Assembly (NCBI GenBank): GCA_028285495.1
Contig: JANQPB010000016.1
Location: 1 to 64,000, forward strand
Origin: Acidimicrobiales bacterium
GTDB lineage: Bacteria > Actinomycetota > Acidimicrobiia > Acidimicrobiales > SZUA-35
Direction of reading: 5' to 3'
DNA: 64,000 nucleotides
The notes beneath the pieces were generated by a model. That model worked only from the letters and a program-made list of their open reading frames with translations, was not told the origin of the DNA and searched no databases. Position numbers and translations under genes: made by a program. Positions 28,088-41,911 of the stretch are shown in pieces (position 1 is the stretch's first letter; each line of letters begins with the position of its first letter).

Positions 28088-28106
28088 AGGGGAGCACGGT
28101 GGTCCC

Positions 28107-28793
28107 ATGACCACGAAGCACCAGACCGACACCGCTTCTCCCCGGCCGTCCGACGCAGCTCCGGCCGGCATCGACGCCGGCATCGACGCCCCGCCCGATC
28201 CCCGTCCGGCGTTCGCTCGCACCCTCGACACCGCAGCCGAAGTGCTGGCCGCCGTCGACCCGAGCGATCTCGATCGGCCGACCCCGGCATCGGCCTACGA
28301 CGTCGATCACCTCACCAGGCACGTGCTCGCCGTGCTCGACCGTGTCGGCGCCGTCGCTCGGGGCGAGGACCCGTTCTCGGTGCCGGCGGAGCTCGATGCC
28401 GCCACCGTTGCCGCCGCCGGCGGCCTGGTCCCGGTCTTCGAACGATCCCGAGCGGACCAGGAGGCCGCGTGGGCCGACGACGCCGTCCTCACCCGCCAGC
28501 TGACCCTCCCGTTCGCCGTGCTGCCTGGCGCCGTCGCCCTGTCGATCTACGTCGGCGAGCTCACGATCCACACCTGGGACCTTGCCACCGCCATCGGCGT
28601 CGAGGTCGAGTGGGATCCCGAGATCGTCGAGGGCGCGGTCGTGGCCATCACCACCGGCCTGCCGGCCGAGCCCCGCGGCGACGAGGTCGGGATCCCGTTC
28701 GACCCCGTGGTGCCGACCGAGAGCGACGCGCCCCCCATCGAGCGGCTCGTCGCCTGGACCGGCCGCAACCCGGCCTGGAGCCCGGCCGGCTGA
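28107..28793 (+). CDS. TIGR03086-like metal-binding protein (DinB/mycothiol-dependent maleylpyruvate isomerase fold)
   Basis: 228 aa from ATG at 28107. The pattern fits actinobacterial DinB-fold proteins: FARTLDTAAEVLAAVDPSDLDRPTPASAYDVDHLTRHVLAVLDRVGAVARGED at the start and YVGELTIHTWDLATAIG further on, where the His residues would bind a metal. Members are thiol (mycothiol)-dependent or of unknown function. It is transcribed away from the WYL regulator, its likely controller. The Ala/Pro-rich first 35 residues are probably unstructured. Confidence 0.85.
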   Translation: MTTKHQTDTASPRPSDAAPAGIDAGIDAPPDPRPAFARTLDTAAEVLAAVDPSDLDRPTPASAYDVDHLTRHVLAVLDRVGAVARGEDPFSVPAELDAATVAAAGGLVPVFERSRADQEAAWADDAVLTRQLTLPFAVLPGAVALSIYVGELTIHTWDLATAIGVEVEWDPEIVEGAVVAITTGLPAEPRGDEVGIPFDPVVPTESDAPPIERLVAWTGRNPAWSPAG

Positions 28794-28817
28794 GCTGGCC
28801 CGGCCCGCCGGCTCAGC
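28789..28817. terminator. Bidirectional hairpin carrying both stop codons
   Basis: Stem GCTGAGC/GCTCAGC between the convergent genes 28107-28793 and 28813-29742. The TGA of the plus-strand gene is in the left arm and the stop of the minus-strand gene in the right arm. Confidence 0.6.
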
Positions 28818-29742
28818 GGCTCCCGGTTCGGCCGGCTGGTGCGGCCAGGTGCCACACCTCGCCGTCGTGGTCGATCGAGCGCTCGACCACCGCCGGTTCG
28901 AGCGGGCCGGGGCCGGTCCAGGTCACCACGAGGGCCCTGGCGCCGGCGGGGGCGGTCGGGTCGCCGTCGATGGCGAGCACCAGGTGGCCGCCGACCACGG
29001 CGGCGCCGGCGGCCCAGACCCGGTGAAGCCACCACCGGTCGACCACGACCGAGACCCCCCGATCGGCCCCGGTCAGGCGCCCGGCGATCGCCGGCTCGGC
29101 CCCCGGCCGAGGATCGACCATCGGCCGCAGCGGCACCAGTGCGGCCGCGCCGACGGCCAGCTGGCGACCGCCGACGGCGTCGACGAACGAGCGCCGCAGC
29201 CGGTTGGCCGCAGCCTGGGCCAGCAACGGCACCCGCCGGTCGACCCCTCCATCCGGCTCGGGGCCGGCGGGCGCCGGCGTCCGACCGACGGCGTCACCGT
29301 CGGCCACCCGCCGGTTGACCTCGGCCGCCGCCCGGTCGATCCATGGCTGGGGGAACCGGTGGAGGAACTGCCCCATCCGCTGGGCCCTGGCGGTCGGCAG
29401 GTCGCGCAGGAACTCGTGGAAGCCCTCGGCCCGCATCCGCTCGAGGGCCATGGCCAGCCAGGACAGCCAGGTCGGGTTGAGCCGCCCCGGCTCGACCCAC
29501 TCGGACAGGAAGCCACCGTCGTCGACCGCGTCGGTCCACAGCCGGTGCAGGGCGACGCAGGCCGGCTCCTCACCGCCGAGGGCGACCAGCGCCAGCTCGG
29601 CCTCGAGCTCCGGATGATCGAGCGTCTCGACCTCGCCGGCCCGCCAACGGAGCCGGTGCCGCTCGCGGTTGCAGACGACCACCATGGTCAACGGCTCGGC
29701 CGTGTCCCACCAGGTCACCGTCCGTCCGCCAGGTGCCGCCAT
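28813..29742 (-). CDS. Hypothetical protein linked to MoxR/VWA genes
   Basis: 309 aa from ATG at 29742 (14 bp after the VWA stop); the frame stays open upstream in antisense-like sequence. It starts RTVTWWDTAEPLTMVVVCNRERHRLRWRAGEVETLDHPELEAE and has segments WLAMALERMRAEGFHEFLRDLPTARAQRMGQ and RVWAAGAAVVGGHLVLAIDGDP. I do not recognise a family. No signal peptide or membrane helix is evident. Third gene of the operon after a MoxR ATPase and a VWA protein, so probably a third component of that system. Confidence 0.7.
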   Translation of the reverse strand: MAAPGGRTVTWWDTAEPLTMVVVCNRERHRLRWRAGEVETLDHPELEAELALVALGGEEPACVALHRLWTDAVDDGGFLSEWVEPGRLNPTWLSWLAMALERMRAEGFHEFLRDLPTARAQRMGQFLHRFPQPWIDRAAAEVNRRVADGDAVGRTPAPAGPEPDGGVDRRVPLLAQAAANRLRRSFVDAVGGRQLAVGAAALVPLRPMVDPRPGAEPAIAGRLTGADRGVSVVVDRWWLHRVWAAGAAVVGGHLVLAIDGDPTAPAGARALVVTWTGPGPLEPAVVERSIDHDGEVWHLAAPAGRTGSR

Positions 29743-29755
29743 CCAACCGGAGCGA

Positions 29756-30994
29756 TCACGGGCCGGCGAGCGTCGGGATCGGCACCACCCTGGCCCAGCC
29801 CGGGGGGGCCGGTGGCGCCGGGGCGCCGTCCCGGCCGGTCCCGGCGCCGAGCAGGCCGACCACCGTGATCGTCCGGCGGGGGGCGGTCGCGGGCCACGGG
29901 GTGTAGCCATCGGTGAGCACGACGACGACCTGCGGGGGCGGCTGATGGTCGACGGCGGCGTCCAGGCCGGCGGCCATGTCGGTGCCCCCGCCGCCGAGGA
30001 GGGTGACCTCCCGGCCGGCTGCGACGCGGTCGACCGAGCGGACGGCGTCGTCACAGGACAGGAACCGGATCTGGCGGGTGCCGGTGGCGGCCAGCAGCCC
30101 GTCGACCTCGGTGAGGGCCCGACCGAGCTCGTCGTCGGTGACCGAGGCGCTGGTGTCGCAGACGACGGCGACCTCGGGGGTCGGGCGGGCCAGCGACGGC
30201 AGGACCACCCCGTCGACCGATGGCGCCCGCCGCGATGGCCGGCGATAGCTGTAGTCGACGGCCCCGGCGGTCACCGACAACGCCCGGCGGAGGCAGGCGG
30301 CCAGCTCGGAGCGCCAGTCGACCGTCGGATGGAGCCGCTCGTCGGCCCAGCGGCGCAGCCCGTCGGGAGCGTCATCGGCCTCGGCCACCCGGGCCGCCAC
30401 CTCCCGGCGTACGAGCTCCTGGTCCTCGGCCCCGACCCCGGGGGTCTCGTCGTCCGGGGGCGGCGGCTCCCAGGGTGGGGGCTCGCCGTGGGCGCCGCTG
30501 CCGCAGTCGTTCGTCTCCCCCTCCCGGACCGACCCCTGGCGGTAGTACTCCTCGGCCAGCCGGCCATCGGCCTGGTCGAGATCACCCGGCCGCACCGTGG
30601 CGACCAGGCGGGGCAGTCGATCGAAGTCGTCGGCGATCTCGGCGTCGGCGGCGTCGACCCAGTGGTGCAGCTCGGCCGCGTCGCCGAAGTGCTGGGCGTC
30701 GGCCCGGCCGGCGTGGTCCCGGAGCAGGTGTGAGGTCAGGTGCAGCAGCTCGCCTCCGAGGTCGGGAACGGTGGCCCCCTCGACGACGGCCGGATCGGCG
30801 TGGATCCGCCACCATCGATCGATGACCACCCGGCCGAGCTCGGGGGCCGGCAGCACCGGAGCGGCGAACACCGCCGATGCCAGGTAGGGGTGGCGGTCGG
30901 CCGCCCACAGGCGGGCCGCCGCCACCTTCATCTGGTCGAGCGACGGGGCCGGATCGGCGTCCGGCCGGTCGACCGGCGACGAGGGAGCGTCCAT
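29756..30994 (-). CDS. VWA-like protein with DUF2201-type N-terminal domain
   Basis: 412 aa from ATG at 30994, 4 bp after the MoxR stop. Residues about 20-135 resemble the putative metallopeptidase domain DUF2201_N (LGGELLHLTSHLLRDH, then HHWVDAADAEIADDF). The first His of the usual HExxH is Gly here (GELLH, 81-85). A Pro/Glu-rich linker (150-195) leads to the VWA domain at about 273-405 with the metal site DTSAS starting at Asp280 and GGGGTDMAAGLDAAV. Such proteins work with MoxR ATPases as chaperone-like metal-dependent partners. Confidence 0.85.
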   Translation of the reverse strand: MDAPSSPVDRPDADPAPSLDQMKVAAARLWAADRHPYLASAVFAAPVLPAPELGRVVIDRWWRIHADPAVVEGATVPDLGGELLHLTSHLLRDHAGRADAQHFGDAAELHHWVDAADAEIADDFDRLPRLVATVRPGDLDQADGRLAEEYYRQGSVREGETNDCGSGAHGEPPPWEPPPPDDETPGVGAEDQELVRREVAARVAEADDAPDGLRRWADERLHPTVDWRSELAACLRRALSVTAGAVDYSYRRPSRRAPSVDGVVLPSLARPTPEVAVVCDTSASVTDDELGRALTEVDGLLAATGTRQIRFLSCDDAVRSVDRVAAGREVTLLGGGGTDMAAGLDAAVDHQPPPQVVVVLTDGYTPWPATAPRRTITVVGLLGAGTGRDGAPAPPAPPGWARVVPIPTLAGP

Positions 30995-30998
30995 CGGG

Positions 30999-32171
30999 TC
31001 AGGCCAGGCCGGCGTCTCGCAGCAGGGGCAGGAACACGGCGGCCCCGGCCGGGGTGGCGGCGCCATCGGGCCGGCATCGGACGAGCGTCCGGGCGGCCAT
31101 GGCCGCGACGTCCGGCACCTGCTCGCCGGCCCGCCCGAGCACCTCCCAGCCGGCGGCCCACCGCTCGGGGGTGGCCCGGGCGGCCACGGCGGCTGCGACC
31201 GACATCAGGGCTGCGTAGGCCCGGTCGCCCCGCTCGGGCAGCTGGAAGGCCGCCGGGTCGGCCAGGACCACTTCCGGGTCGGGCAGGTCCAGCTCGGCCA
31301 ACCAGCCGAGGAACTCGATGCCGGGGCCCTGCCCGACGCAGCCACAGACGAGGGCGGCCCGGACCTCGGGACCGACGTCGACCGACCGGCCGGTGGCGAG
31401 CAGGTCGGCCGCCATCTCCCAGGTCCGCGGGCTCGGCCAGGCCCGACCGGCGGCCGCCCGCTCGACGGGCGGGGCGACGACCGTCGACGGCCGCAGCAAC
31501 AGGAACGTGGCGACCTCCGCTCTGGCCCGGGCTCGGACGCCGTCACCGACTGCGTTGCCGACGCCGCCCGGGCCGGCGAGGGCATCGGAGGTGCCGGGGG
31601 CGCCCGTCCGCAGCCGCTCGAGCAGGTCGGCGGCGACGGCCGGCCCGAAGCCGGCGGTGAATCCACCGGCGACGGTGGCCGCGTCGGTCGACCAGTCGAG
31701 GTGGCAGAAGCGGTTGGCCAGCGGTGCCGACAGGTCCCAGCCGTCGGCCGCCTGCTCGGGTGGGTTGGCCGCGGCGACGACGGCCACCGATGGGGGGAGG
31801 GTCAGATCGCCGACGGTTCGCTCGAGCACCACCCGCAGCAGCGCAGCCTGGACCGCGGGTGGAGCGGTCGAGATCTCGTCGAGGAACAGGACCCCTCGCC
31901 CGGCGTCGGCCAGGCTGGTCGCCCAGGTCGGTGGTGCGAAGCGGACCCCGCCCTCGTGCACGATCGGGAGGCCGGCGAAGTCGGACGGCTCCCGGATCGA
32001 GGCGATCACGACCTCGCATGGCCGGTCGAGGGCGTCGGCCAGGCTGCGGACGACCGAGCTCTTCCCCGTGCCGGGCGGTCCCCAGAGCAACACCGGCACG
32101 CCGGCGGACACGGCCACCGCAAGGGCGGTGGCGGCGGTCGAGCCGTCGGCCGTGGCCGAGTTCGGAGTCAT
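30999..32171 (-). CDS. MoxR-like AAA+ ATPase
   Basis: 390 aa from ATG at 32171. Walker A is GPPGTGKSS (31-39), Walker B GVLFLDE (93-99), and sensor 1 VVAAANPPE; these fit the MoxR/DnaA-clade AAA+ fold. First gene of a MoxR-VWA-hypothetical operon, with 4- and 13-bp gaps. The start lies seven bases after CATACT. MoxR/VWA pairs are known as chaperones that insert cofactors or assemble complexes; the client here is unknown. Confidence 0.9.
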   Translation of the reverse strand: MTPNSATADGSTAATALAVAVSAGVPVLLWGPPGTGKSSVVRSLADALDRPCEVVIASIREPSDFAGLPIVHEGGVRFAPPTWATSLADAGRGVLFLDEISTAPPAVQAALLRVVLERTVGDLTLPPSVAVVAAANPPEQAADGWDLSAPLANRFCHLDWSTDAATVAGGFTAGFGPAVAADLLERLRTGAPGTSDALAGPGGVGNAVGDGVRARARAEVATFLLLRPSTVVAPPVERAAAGRAWPSPRTWEMAADLLATGRSVDVGPEVRAALVCGCVGQGPGIEFLGWLAELDLPDPEVVLADPAAFQLPERGDRAYAALMSVAAAVAARATPERWAAGWEVLGRAGEQVPDVAAMAARTLVRCRPDGAATPAGAAVFLPLLRDAGLA

Positions 32172-32334
32172 GGGGTCGAGTATGGCCGCCAGGCCAGGAC
32201 CAGGGCATCTCGCGGCGGCCCGACGGCCCACGCCGCCCGGAACGGTCCCATAGGGAGGCTTGCTCAACCGGGCTCGACGCCCGAGGCGGTCTTGTACCCT
32301 GGCCTGTTGCAGGCGATGAGTGGAGGGTCTTGAG

Positions 32335-37467
<5,133 letters not shown>

Positions 37468-37468
37468 C

Positions 37469-37511
37469 GTTCGCCGACGGCGAACTCGGGGTGACGGCCT
37501 CCGGCCGTCAC
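37469..37511. terminator. Two adjacent hairpins between convergent genes
   Basis: The first stem is GTTCGCC/GGCGAAC (37469-37485, GAC loop), the second GTGACGGCC/GGCCGTCAC (37491-37511, TCC loop). The second contains the SDR stop codon. They lie directly after the FG-GAP gene stop and likely terminate both genes. Confidence 0.75.
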
Positions 37512-38389
37512 ACGCCGAACCCGACGCTGATGTCGAGCCCGAACAGCTCCTGGAACCGGGCGACGTACTCCTCGTCGCTCTCGATCGCACCGAGCGCCAC
37601 CCAGTCGGCGTCGCTCATCTCGGGCCGTCGGTCGGTCAGCTCGGCCCCGCCCCAGCCACAGGTCCAGCGCAGGCGGGGCTCGTCGGTGGTGACCGCCTCG
37701 TGGATCACCTCGGCCACCTCAGACGGGTGCCCGGGAGCGGCGAGCCCGGCGGCGTAGAAGGCGAAGAGCCGGCGGTAGTGGGCGTCGTAGTCGCCGGAGT
37801 CGTTCGGGGCCTCGGTGTTCTTGGCCATGATCGCCGTGCGCACGATGCCGGGCTCGATGATGGCCACCCGGATCCCGAACGGGGCGAGGTCCTGGGCCAG
37901 CCCCTCGCTCAACCCCTCGACCGCCCACTTCGAGGCGACGTAGGGGGCCTGGGCGATGGCGGCGATGACGCCGGCGACGGAGGACACGTTGACGATGCAC
38001 CCCGAGCGCCGCTCCCGCATCTGGGGAAGCACGGCCTTGACGCAGCGGATGATCCCGTAGAGGTTGACGTCCATCACCTCCTGGTACATCTCGAGCGGCG
38101 CCTCCTCGACGACACCGTTGCCACCGACGCCCGCGTTGTTGATCAGCACATCGATGCCACCGGAGGCCTCGGTGACCTCGGCGACCGCCCGCTCGACCGA
38201 GGCGGAGTCGGTGACGTCGCAGACCACGGGGGTGACCTCGACGCCGGCCTCGGCCGCCATCGCCGCCAGCTTCTCGCCCTTGTCGAGGCTCCGCATCGAG
38301 CCGTAGACCGTCCAGCCCTTGGCCGCCAGATCGACCGCAGCCCCCCGACCGATTCCCGAATTGGCCCCTGTGATCAGTGCAACCGTCAT
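37508..38389 (-). CDS. Short-chain dehydrogenase/reductase
   Basis: 293 aa from ATG at 38389 (MTVALITGANSGIGRG), chosen because TACGCT lies exactly six bases upstream; an upstream in-frame start at 38461 adds unrelated residues. It has the classical SDR layout: cofactor loop TGANSGIG, NNAG (DVLINNAGVGG), catalytic Ser in VNVSSVAG and Tyr-x-x-x-Lys in YVASKWAVEGLSEGLA. An NAD(P)H-dependent alcohol or ketone oxidoreductase; substrate unknown. Convergent with the FG-GAP gene. Confidence 0.93.
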   Translation of the reverse strand: MTVALITGANSGIGRGAAVDLAAKGWTVYGSMRSLDKGEKLAAMAAEAGVEVTPVVCDVTDSASVERAVAEVTEASGGIDVLINNAGVGGNGVVEEAPLEMYQEVMDVNLYGIIRCVKAVLPQMRERRSGCIVNVSSVAGVIAAIAQAPYVASKWAVEGLSEGLAQDLAPFGIRVAIIEPGIVRTAIMAKNTEAPNDSGDYDAHYRRLFAFYAAGLAAPGHPSEVAEVIHEAVTTDEPRLRWTCGWGGAELTDRRPEMSDADWVALGAIESDEEYVARFQELFGLDISVGFGV

Positions 38390-38481
38390 GCCGGGAGCGT
38401 ATTCGATCGCTCGTCCGGCCGCCCCTCGACCATTCGGCGGCGCGCTCGAGCGAACGACCACGAGCGGCCGACCCTCGCAAC

Positions 38482-38697
38482 GTGAGCCGGCACGCGCCCC
38501 GCGCCATCGTCAGGCGAGCGGCTGCGGCGCTGCTGCTCGTCGCCGTCTCCCCGGTCGCCGTCGTCGCCGCCTCCGCCGTACCGGCCCCGGCCTGCACCGA
38601 CTGGCTGGCCACCGACCGCTTCCAGGGCGAGTTCCCGCTGGTCGCCGACACCGTCCGGCGCCGAGGGCGAGCCGGGCCGCGGGCTACAGGCCGGTGA
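38482..38697 (+). CDS. Short secreted-protein-like frame, possibly truncated, 71 aa
   Basis: GTG at 38482 opens a frame with a convincing signal peptide (RRAAAALLLVAVSPVAVVAASA then CTDWLATDRFQGEFPLVADTV). It then ends in Arg-rich sequence 14 bp past the stop of the convergent peptidase-like gene. The well-behaved start and abrupt degenerate end suggest the 5' part of a longer secreted protein that has been truncated. No family recognised. Confidence 0.3.
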   Translation: MSRHAPRAIVRRAAAALLLVAVSPVAVVAASAVPAPACTDWLATDRFQGEFPLVADTVRRRGRAGPRATGR

Positions 38698-39784
38698 CGA
38701 CCACGTCGAGGCAGTCCTCGAGGTGCTCGAGCGTCGTGTCGACGTGCTCGATCCTCCCCCAGGTGTACACGTCGAACCGGATCCGCTCACCGACCTCGTC
38801 CAGCCCGCCCTGGTAGACCACCCAGTGGTCGGGCCACGGCGGCACGATCGCTCCGGGCTCGTCGAACAGCGCGGTGTGGATGAGCAGGAAGGCGTGACCA
38901 CCGGCCAGCCAGACCTGGTGGCCGTAGTGGAGCGCGTCGAGCTCGCCCCAGAGGAACGTGGTGGTGTTGACCACGTCGTCCTTCAGCAGGATCTCCGACG
39001 TCCAGCCCTCCATCTCCCAGTGATTGGTCATCCCCTCGAGGCCACTGACGAGGCCGGTCGAGTCGGGAAGCGTGCCGAAGAGGAGGTTCTCCTCGTTTCG
39101 CATGGTGGCGATCAGCATCCAGTCGGCGGCGGTCATCCGCTGGCCGACCCGGCTCGCCCGCAGGCTGGCCGGGGCATCGATCCGGTTGGTCCTCGACCAG
39201 AAGCCACCCGTCTCGTACAGCTGGCGGCAGAGGGCGACGTAGCGGCGGGGCTGGGTGCGGGCCAGCTCGTAGACGATCGACGTCGGGCCGCAGAACTGCG
39301 ACCTCCGCTGCCGGATCTTGCTGGCGTCGAGCCTTCGCTCCCGGAGCTGCTCGATCAGCGGGGCCTTGTCGATCTGGGGCCAGACCCCGGGCTCGGTCGA
39401 CCGCTCGAACTCGTCGATGGCAGACGAGACGAGGTCGTCCGGTGTCAGGTCCGGCCGCTCGACCACGCGGTAGGTCAGCGTGTAGTCGGCCCCGCCCTCG
39501 GCGAAGGTCGCGGTCGCCCCGTCGACCTCGTTCGGCCCGATGTGGACCGTGCCGAGGGCGTCGTCGTCGCTGCCGGGGAACTCGCCGTCCTCGTCGAACA
39601 GCCGGAGCGAGCACGTCTCGACGAACAGCAGCGACACGTCGAGCGCCCAGTCGTCACCGTCGTCCATGTCCCGCCGGTAGGCGTGGTGCAGCTCGCCGTC
39701 GTGGTAGACCTCGAGCCGGCACTCGTCGCCGAAGACGTCGTCGGTGTCGCGGCAGCGCAGGTTCTCGATGGTCAGCTGCTTCAT
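38684..39784 (-). CDS. Putative papain-like cysteine peptidase or toxin-type effector, 366 aa
   Basis: Not a recognised family. Residues 1-110 form a probable beta-sandwich (MKQLTIENLRCRDTDD, ECRLEVYHDGELHHAY). The rest has the layout of papain/C39-like peptidases: a Cys box QFCGPTSIVYELA (Cys165), a His box PPWPDHWVVYQGG (His320) and an Asp/Trp box RFDVYTWGR (Asp338). No signal peptide, so cytoplasmic or exported by a specialised route. ATG at 39784. It lies 167 bp after the HtrA-type protease on the same strand, with a strong terminator between. Confidence 0.6.
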   Translation of the reverse strand: MKQLTIENLRCRDTDDVFGDECRLEVYHDGELHHAYRRDMDDGDDWALDVSLLFVETCSLRLFDEDGEFPGSDDDALGTVHIGPNEVDGATATFAEGGADYTLTYRVVERPDLTPDDLVSSAIDEFERSTEPGVWPQIDKAPLIEQLRERRLDASKIRQRRSQFCGPTSIVYELARTQPRRYVALCRQLYETGGFWSRTNRIDAPASLRASRVGQRMTAADWMLIATMRNEENLLFGTLPDSTGLVSGLEGMTNHWEMEGWTSEILLKDDVVNTTTFLWGELDALHYGHQVWLAGGHAFLLIHTALFDEPGAIVPPWPDHWVVYQGGLDEVGERIRFDVYTWGRIEHVDTTLEHLEDCLDVVVTGL

Positions 39785-39864
39785 GGTCGGACGATGGCTC
39801 GGCACCCTCCCGTGATACCCCGCCGGACGGCGACCGTCGAGCGGTACCGCCACGCGGCACGCGA

Positions 39865-39892
39865 CCGGCCCCCGGCCGAGGCCGGGGGCCGG
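39865..39892. terminator. Strong hairpin after the HtrA-type gene
   Basis: Perfect 13-bp stem CCGGCCCCCGGCC/GGCCGGGGGCCGG around a GA loop. It sits between the HtrA-type gene (ends 39952) and the next gene on the same strand, and separates the two transcripts. Confidence 0.75.
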
Positions 39893-39951
39893 GGGCCCGG
39901 GGGCGGGACATCCGACTGCGACCGGACCCGTCTGGCCAGGCCGGCGATCAG

Positions 39952-41826
39952 CTACCGGACGTCGAAGGTGGCGAGCACCCGCTCGGCGGCGGCGACATCG
40001 GCCTCGGTCACGACCTGGATGATGCCGCTCCCGAAGTGGGCGCCCGTCCCGTCGACCTGGAACAGCACCAGCGAGGCCGTGCCGTCCGGGCCGCACTGGT
40101 GACCGATGCGGGCCAGACCGGCCGTCGGGCCGAGGTCGATCGTGCGCTCCTCCTCGACGGTGCCGCAGTTGTCGAGCAGCCGGTTGCGGGCCGCCCAGAT
40201 GTCGCCGAAGCCGTAGTCGGCCGACGGGAAGGCGGTGAGCTGGACGCCGCCGACGACCCAGTCGCTCTCGAACGAGTCGATGTCGACCGAGGCGCTCACG
40301 TTCGGCAGGTCGCCGGCGCTCCCGAGCGGAGTGGTGGCCACCTGGATCCACTCGGCGGGGACCTCGACCGACACCACACCGCGATCGTCGGTGATCCGCT
40401 GGGTCCCGGCGGAGGCCGACACCGGCGAGTAGCGATCGTCGCCGGAACCCATCGAGCCGGAGGCCATCATCTCGCCCGAGTCGAAGGCCACGTCGACGGG
40501 GTCGCCGTTCAGGGTGCCAAACAACAGCTCACCGGTTGCGGGCCGCAGGACGGTGATGTCGAGCGGCACGTCGGTGCCGTTGGTCCGCAGCACGTCGCAG
40601 TAGTCGCCCATCGTCCCGTCGGTGCTGACGGCCACGTTCTCGAGCTCGAGGATGACGTCGCCGCCGATCAGGCCGACCCGGTCGGCCATCGAGCCGGTCT
40701 CGACCGAGGCGGCGAACAGGCCGTAGCGGTCACCGAGATCGACGATCTGGCCGTTGATCCCGATGGAGTCGACCGACACCCCGGAGCGGAGCAGGTCGAT
40801 GATGGGGAGGGCGTCGGCGGCGGTGATGGCGAACGACTGCCGGGTGGCCGGGTTGCCCTGGTAGTTGATGCCGATCACCCGGCCGTCGTTGGTGAACAGC
40901 GGGCCGCCGGAGTTGCCCGGGTTGATGCGGGCGTCGTGCTCGAGCACGCCGTCGACCGACGAAAGCGGGGTGTCACCACGGGTCCTGGCCTTGCTGACGA
41001 TGCCCTTGGTCAGGGTGAACTCGGGATCGCCGAGCGGGTAGCCGGCGGCGTAGACGTCGGTGCCGATGACGGGAACGCCCATCTCGAGCACCACCGTCGG
41101 GAAGCCGTCGCCGTCGATGTCGATCACGGCCAGGTCGGAGCACTCGCTCGTGCCGAGGACCCGAGCGTTCCTCGGGCCGTCCTCCCCCGGCACGTAGACC
41201 TCGAGGAAGGCCGCACCGGCGACGACGTGGTTGTTGGTGACGGCGATGCCGGCCCCGTCGATGATGAAGCCCGAGCCGCTGCCGACGCCCTCGATGACAC
41301 CGAACTCGGGGTCGATGAACTCGCCGGTCGCCTCGATGCGGACAACCGAGGCGTTGGCCTGCTCGACGGTCATCGCCGCGCCGGGGACCGCCGTACCGTC
41401 GTCGCCGGCGCGCCCGTCGCCGTCGGTGGTGGCCTCGGTCGGGCCGCTGACCCGGTCGTCGACCTCGAGGTCGCTCCCGGACCCCGGCGTGCCGGCGGTC
41501 TCGCTCCCGAGCGGACCGTCGGCGGCTGCGACCTCGGCCGAACCGGCCGTCGGTCCACCGAGCAGGCCGCCGGCGGCGGCGAAGCCGGCCACGCCGGTTC
41601 CGGCGGCCAGGACGGCGGCGGCGAGCACACCGAGGAAGCGGCCACGCCCGCCCCTCGTCGCCGCGGTGTCGAGGGTCGATGCCGGACCGCCAGGCGGCGC
41701 CATCGGATCCGAGCCGGGCGTGGCCCAGCCCCGGCCGGACCGATCCGATGGGTTGGTCGGCTGGTGGACGGTCCGGCCGCCGCTCGCCGCGGCAGGATCG
41801 TGGTCGGGTGTGTTGATCTGGTGCAT
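39952..41826 (-). CDS. Membrane-anchored HtrA/DegP-type serine protease with PDZ
   Basis: 624 aa from ATG at 41826. Residues 1-60 are cytoplasmic and low-complexity; a transmembrane helix at about 64-90 is followed by an acidic linker. The trypsin-like domain has the triad His200 (VTNNHVVAG), Asp231 (SDLAVIDID) and Ser306 (NPGNSGGPLF). A PDZ domain follows (SVETGSMADRVGLIGGDVILELENV), then a further extracytoplasmic domain of about 180 residues. This is the layout of actinobacterial HtrA-like envelope proteases. It is divergent from the SARP-family regulator across a region with 11-bp repeats. Confidence 0.92.
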   Translation of the reverse strand: MHQINTPDHDPAAASGGRTVHQPTNPSDRSGRGWATPGSDPMAPPGGPASTLDTAATRGGRGRFLGVLAAAVLAAGTGVAGFAAAGGLLGGPTAGSAEVAAADGPLGSETAGTPGSGSDLEVDDRVSGPTEATTDGDGRAGDDGTAVPGAAMTVEQANASVVRIEATGEFIDPEFGVIEGVGSGSGFIIDGAGIAVTNNHVVAGAAFLEVYVPGEDGPRNARVLGTSECSDLAVIDIDGDGFPTVVLEMGVPVIGTDVYAAGYPLGDPEFTLTKGIVSKARTRGDTPLSSVDGVLEHDARINPGNSGGPLFTNDGRVIGINYQGNPATRQSFAITAADALPIIDLLRSGVSVDSIGINGQIVDLGDRYGLFAASVETGSMADRVGLIGGDVILELENVAVSTDGTMGDYCDVLRTNGTDVPLDITVLRPATGELLFGTLNGDPVDVAFDSGEMMASGSMGSGDDRYSPVSASAGTQRITDDRGVVSVEVPAEWIQVATTPLGSAGDLPNVSASVDIDSFESDWVVGGVQLTAFPSADYGFGDIWAARNRLLDNCGTVEEERTIDLGPTAGLARIGHQCGPDGTASLVLFQVDGTGAHFGSGIIQVVTEADVAAAERVLATFDVR

Positions 41827-41860
41827 GTGTCCAGATCTACGACAGCTCCGCCGCCCTGTA

Positions 41861-41892
41861 ACTCGGGGGTACCCCCCGGGGGGAACCCCCCA
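41861..41892. repeat. G/C-run palindromes between HtrA-type and SARP genes
   Basis: Runs of five to six G and C alternate around TACC and AACC and can form short hairpins. They sit between the divergent start codons, upstream of the 11-bp repeats. Function not evident. Confidence 0.4.
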
Positions 41893-41911
41893 GCGACCCA
41901 CCGCCGGCCCC

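Noticed and set aside
25401..28106. Upstream 900 codons of a 1130-codon plus-strand frame
   Set aside because: Antisense to sigma, nucleotidase and WYL genes; only the last 228 codons (from 28107) form a real protein.
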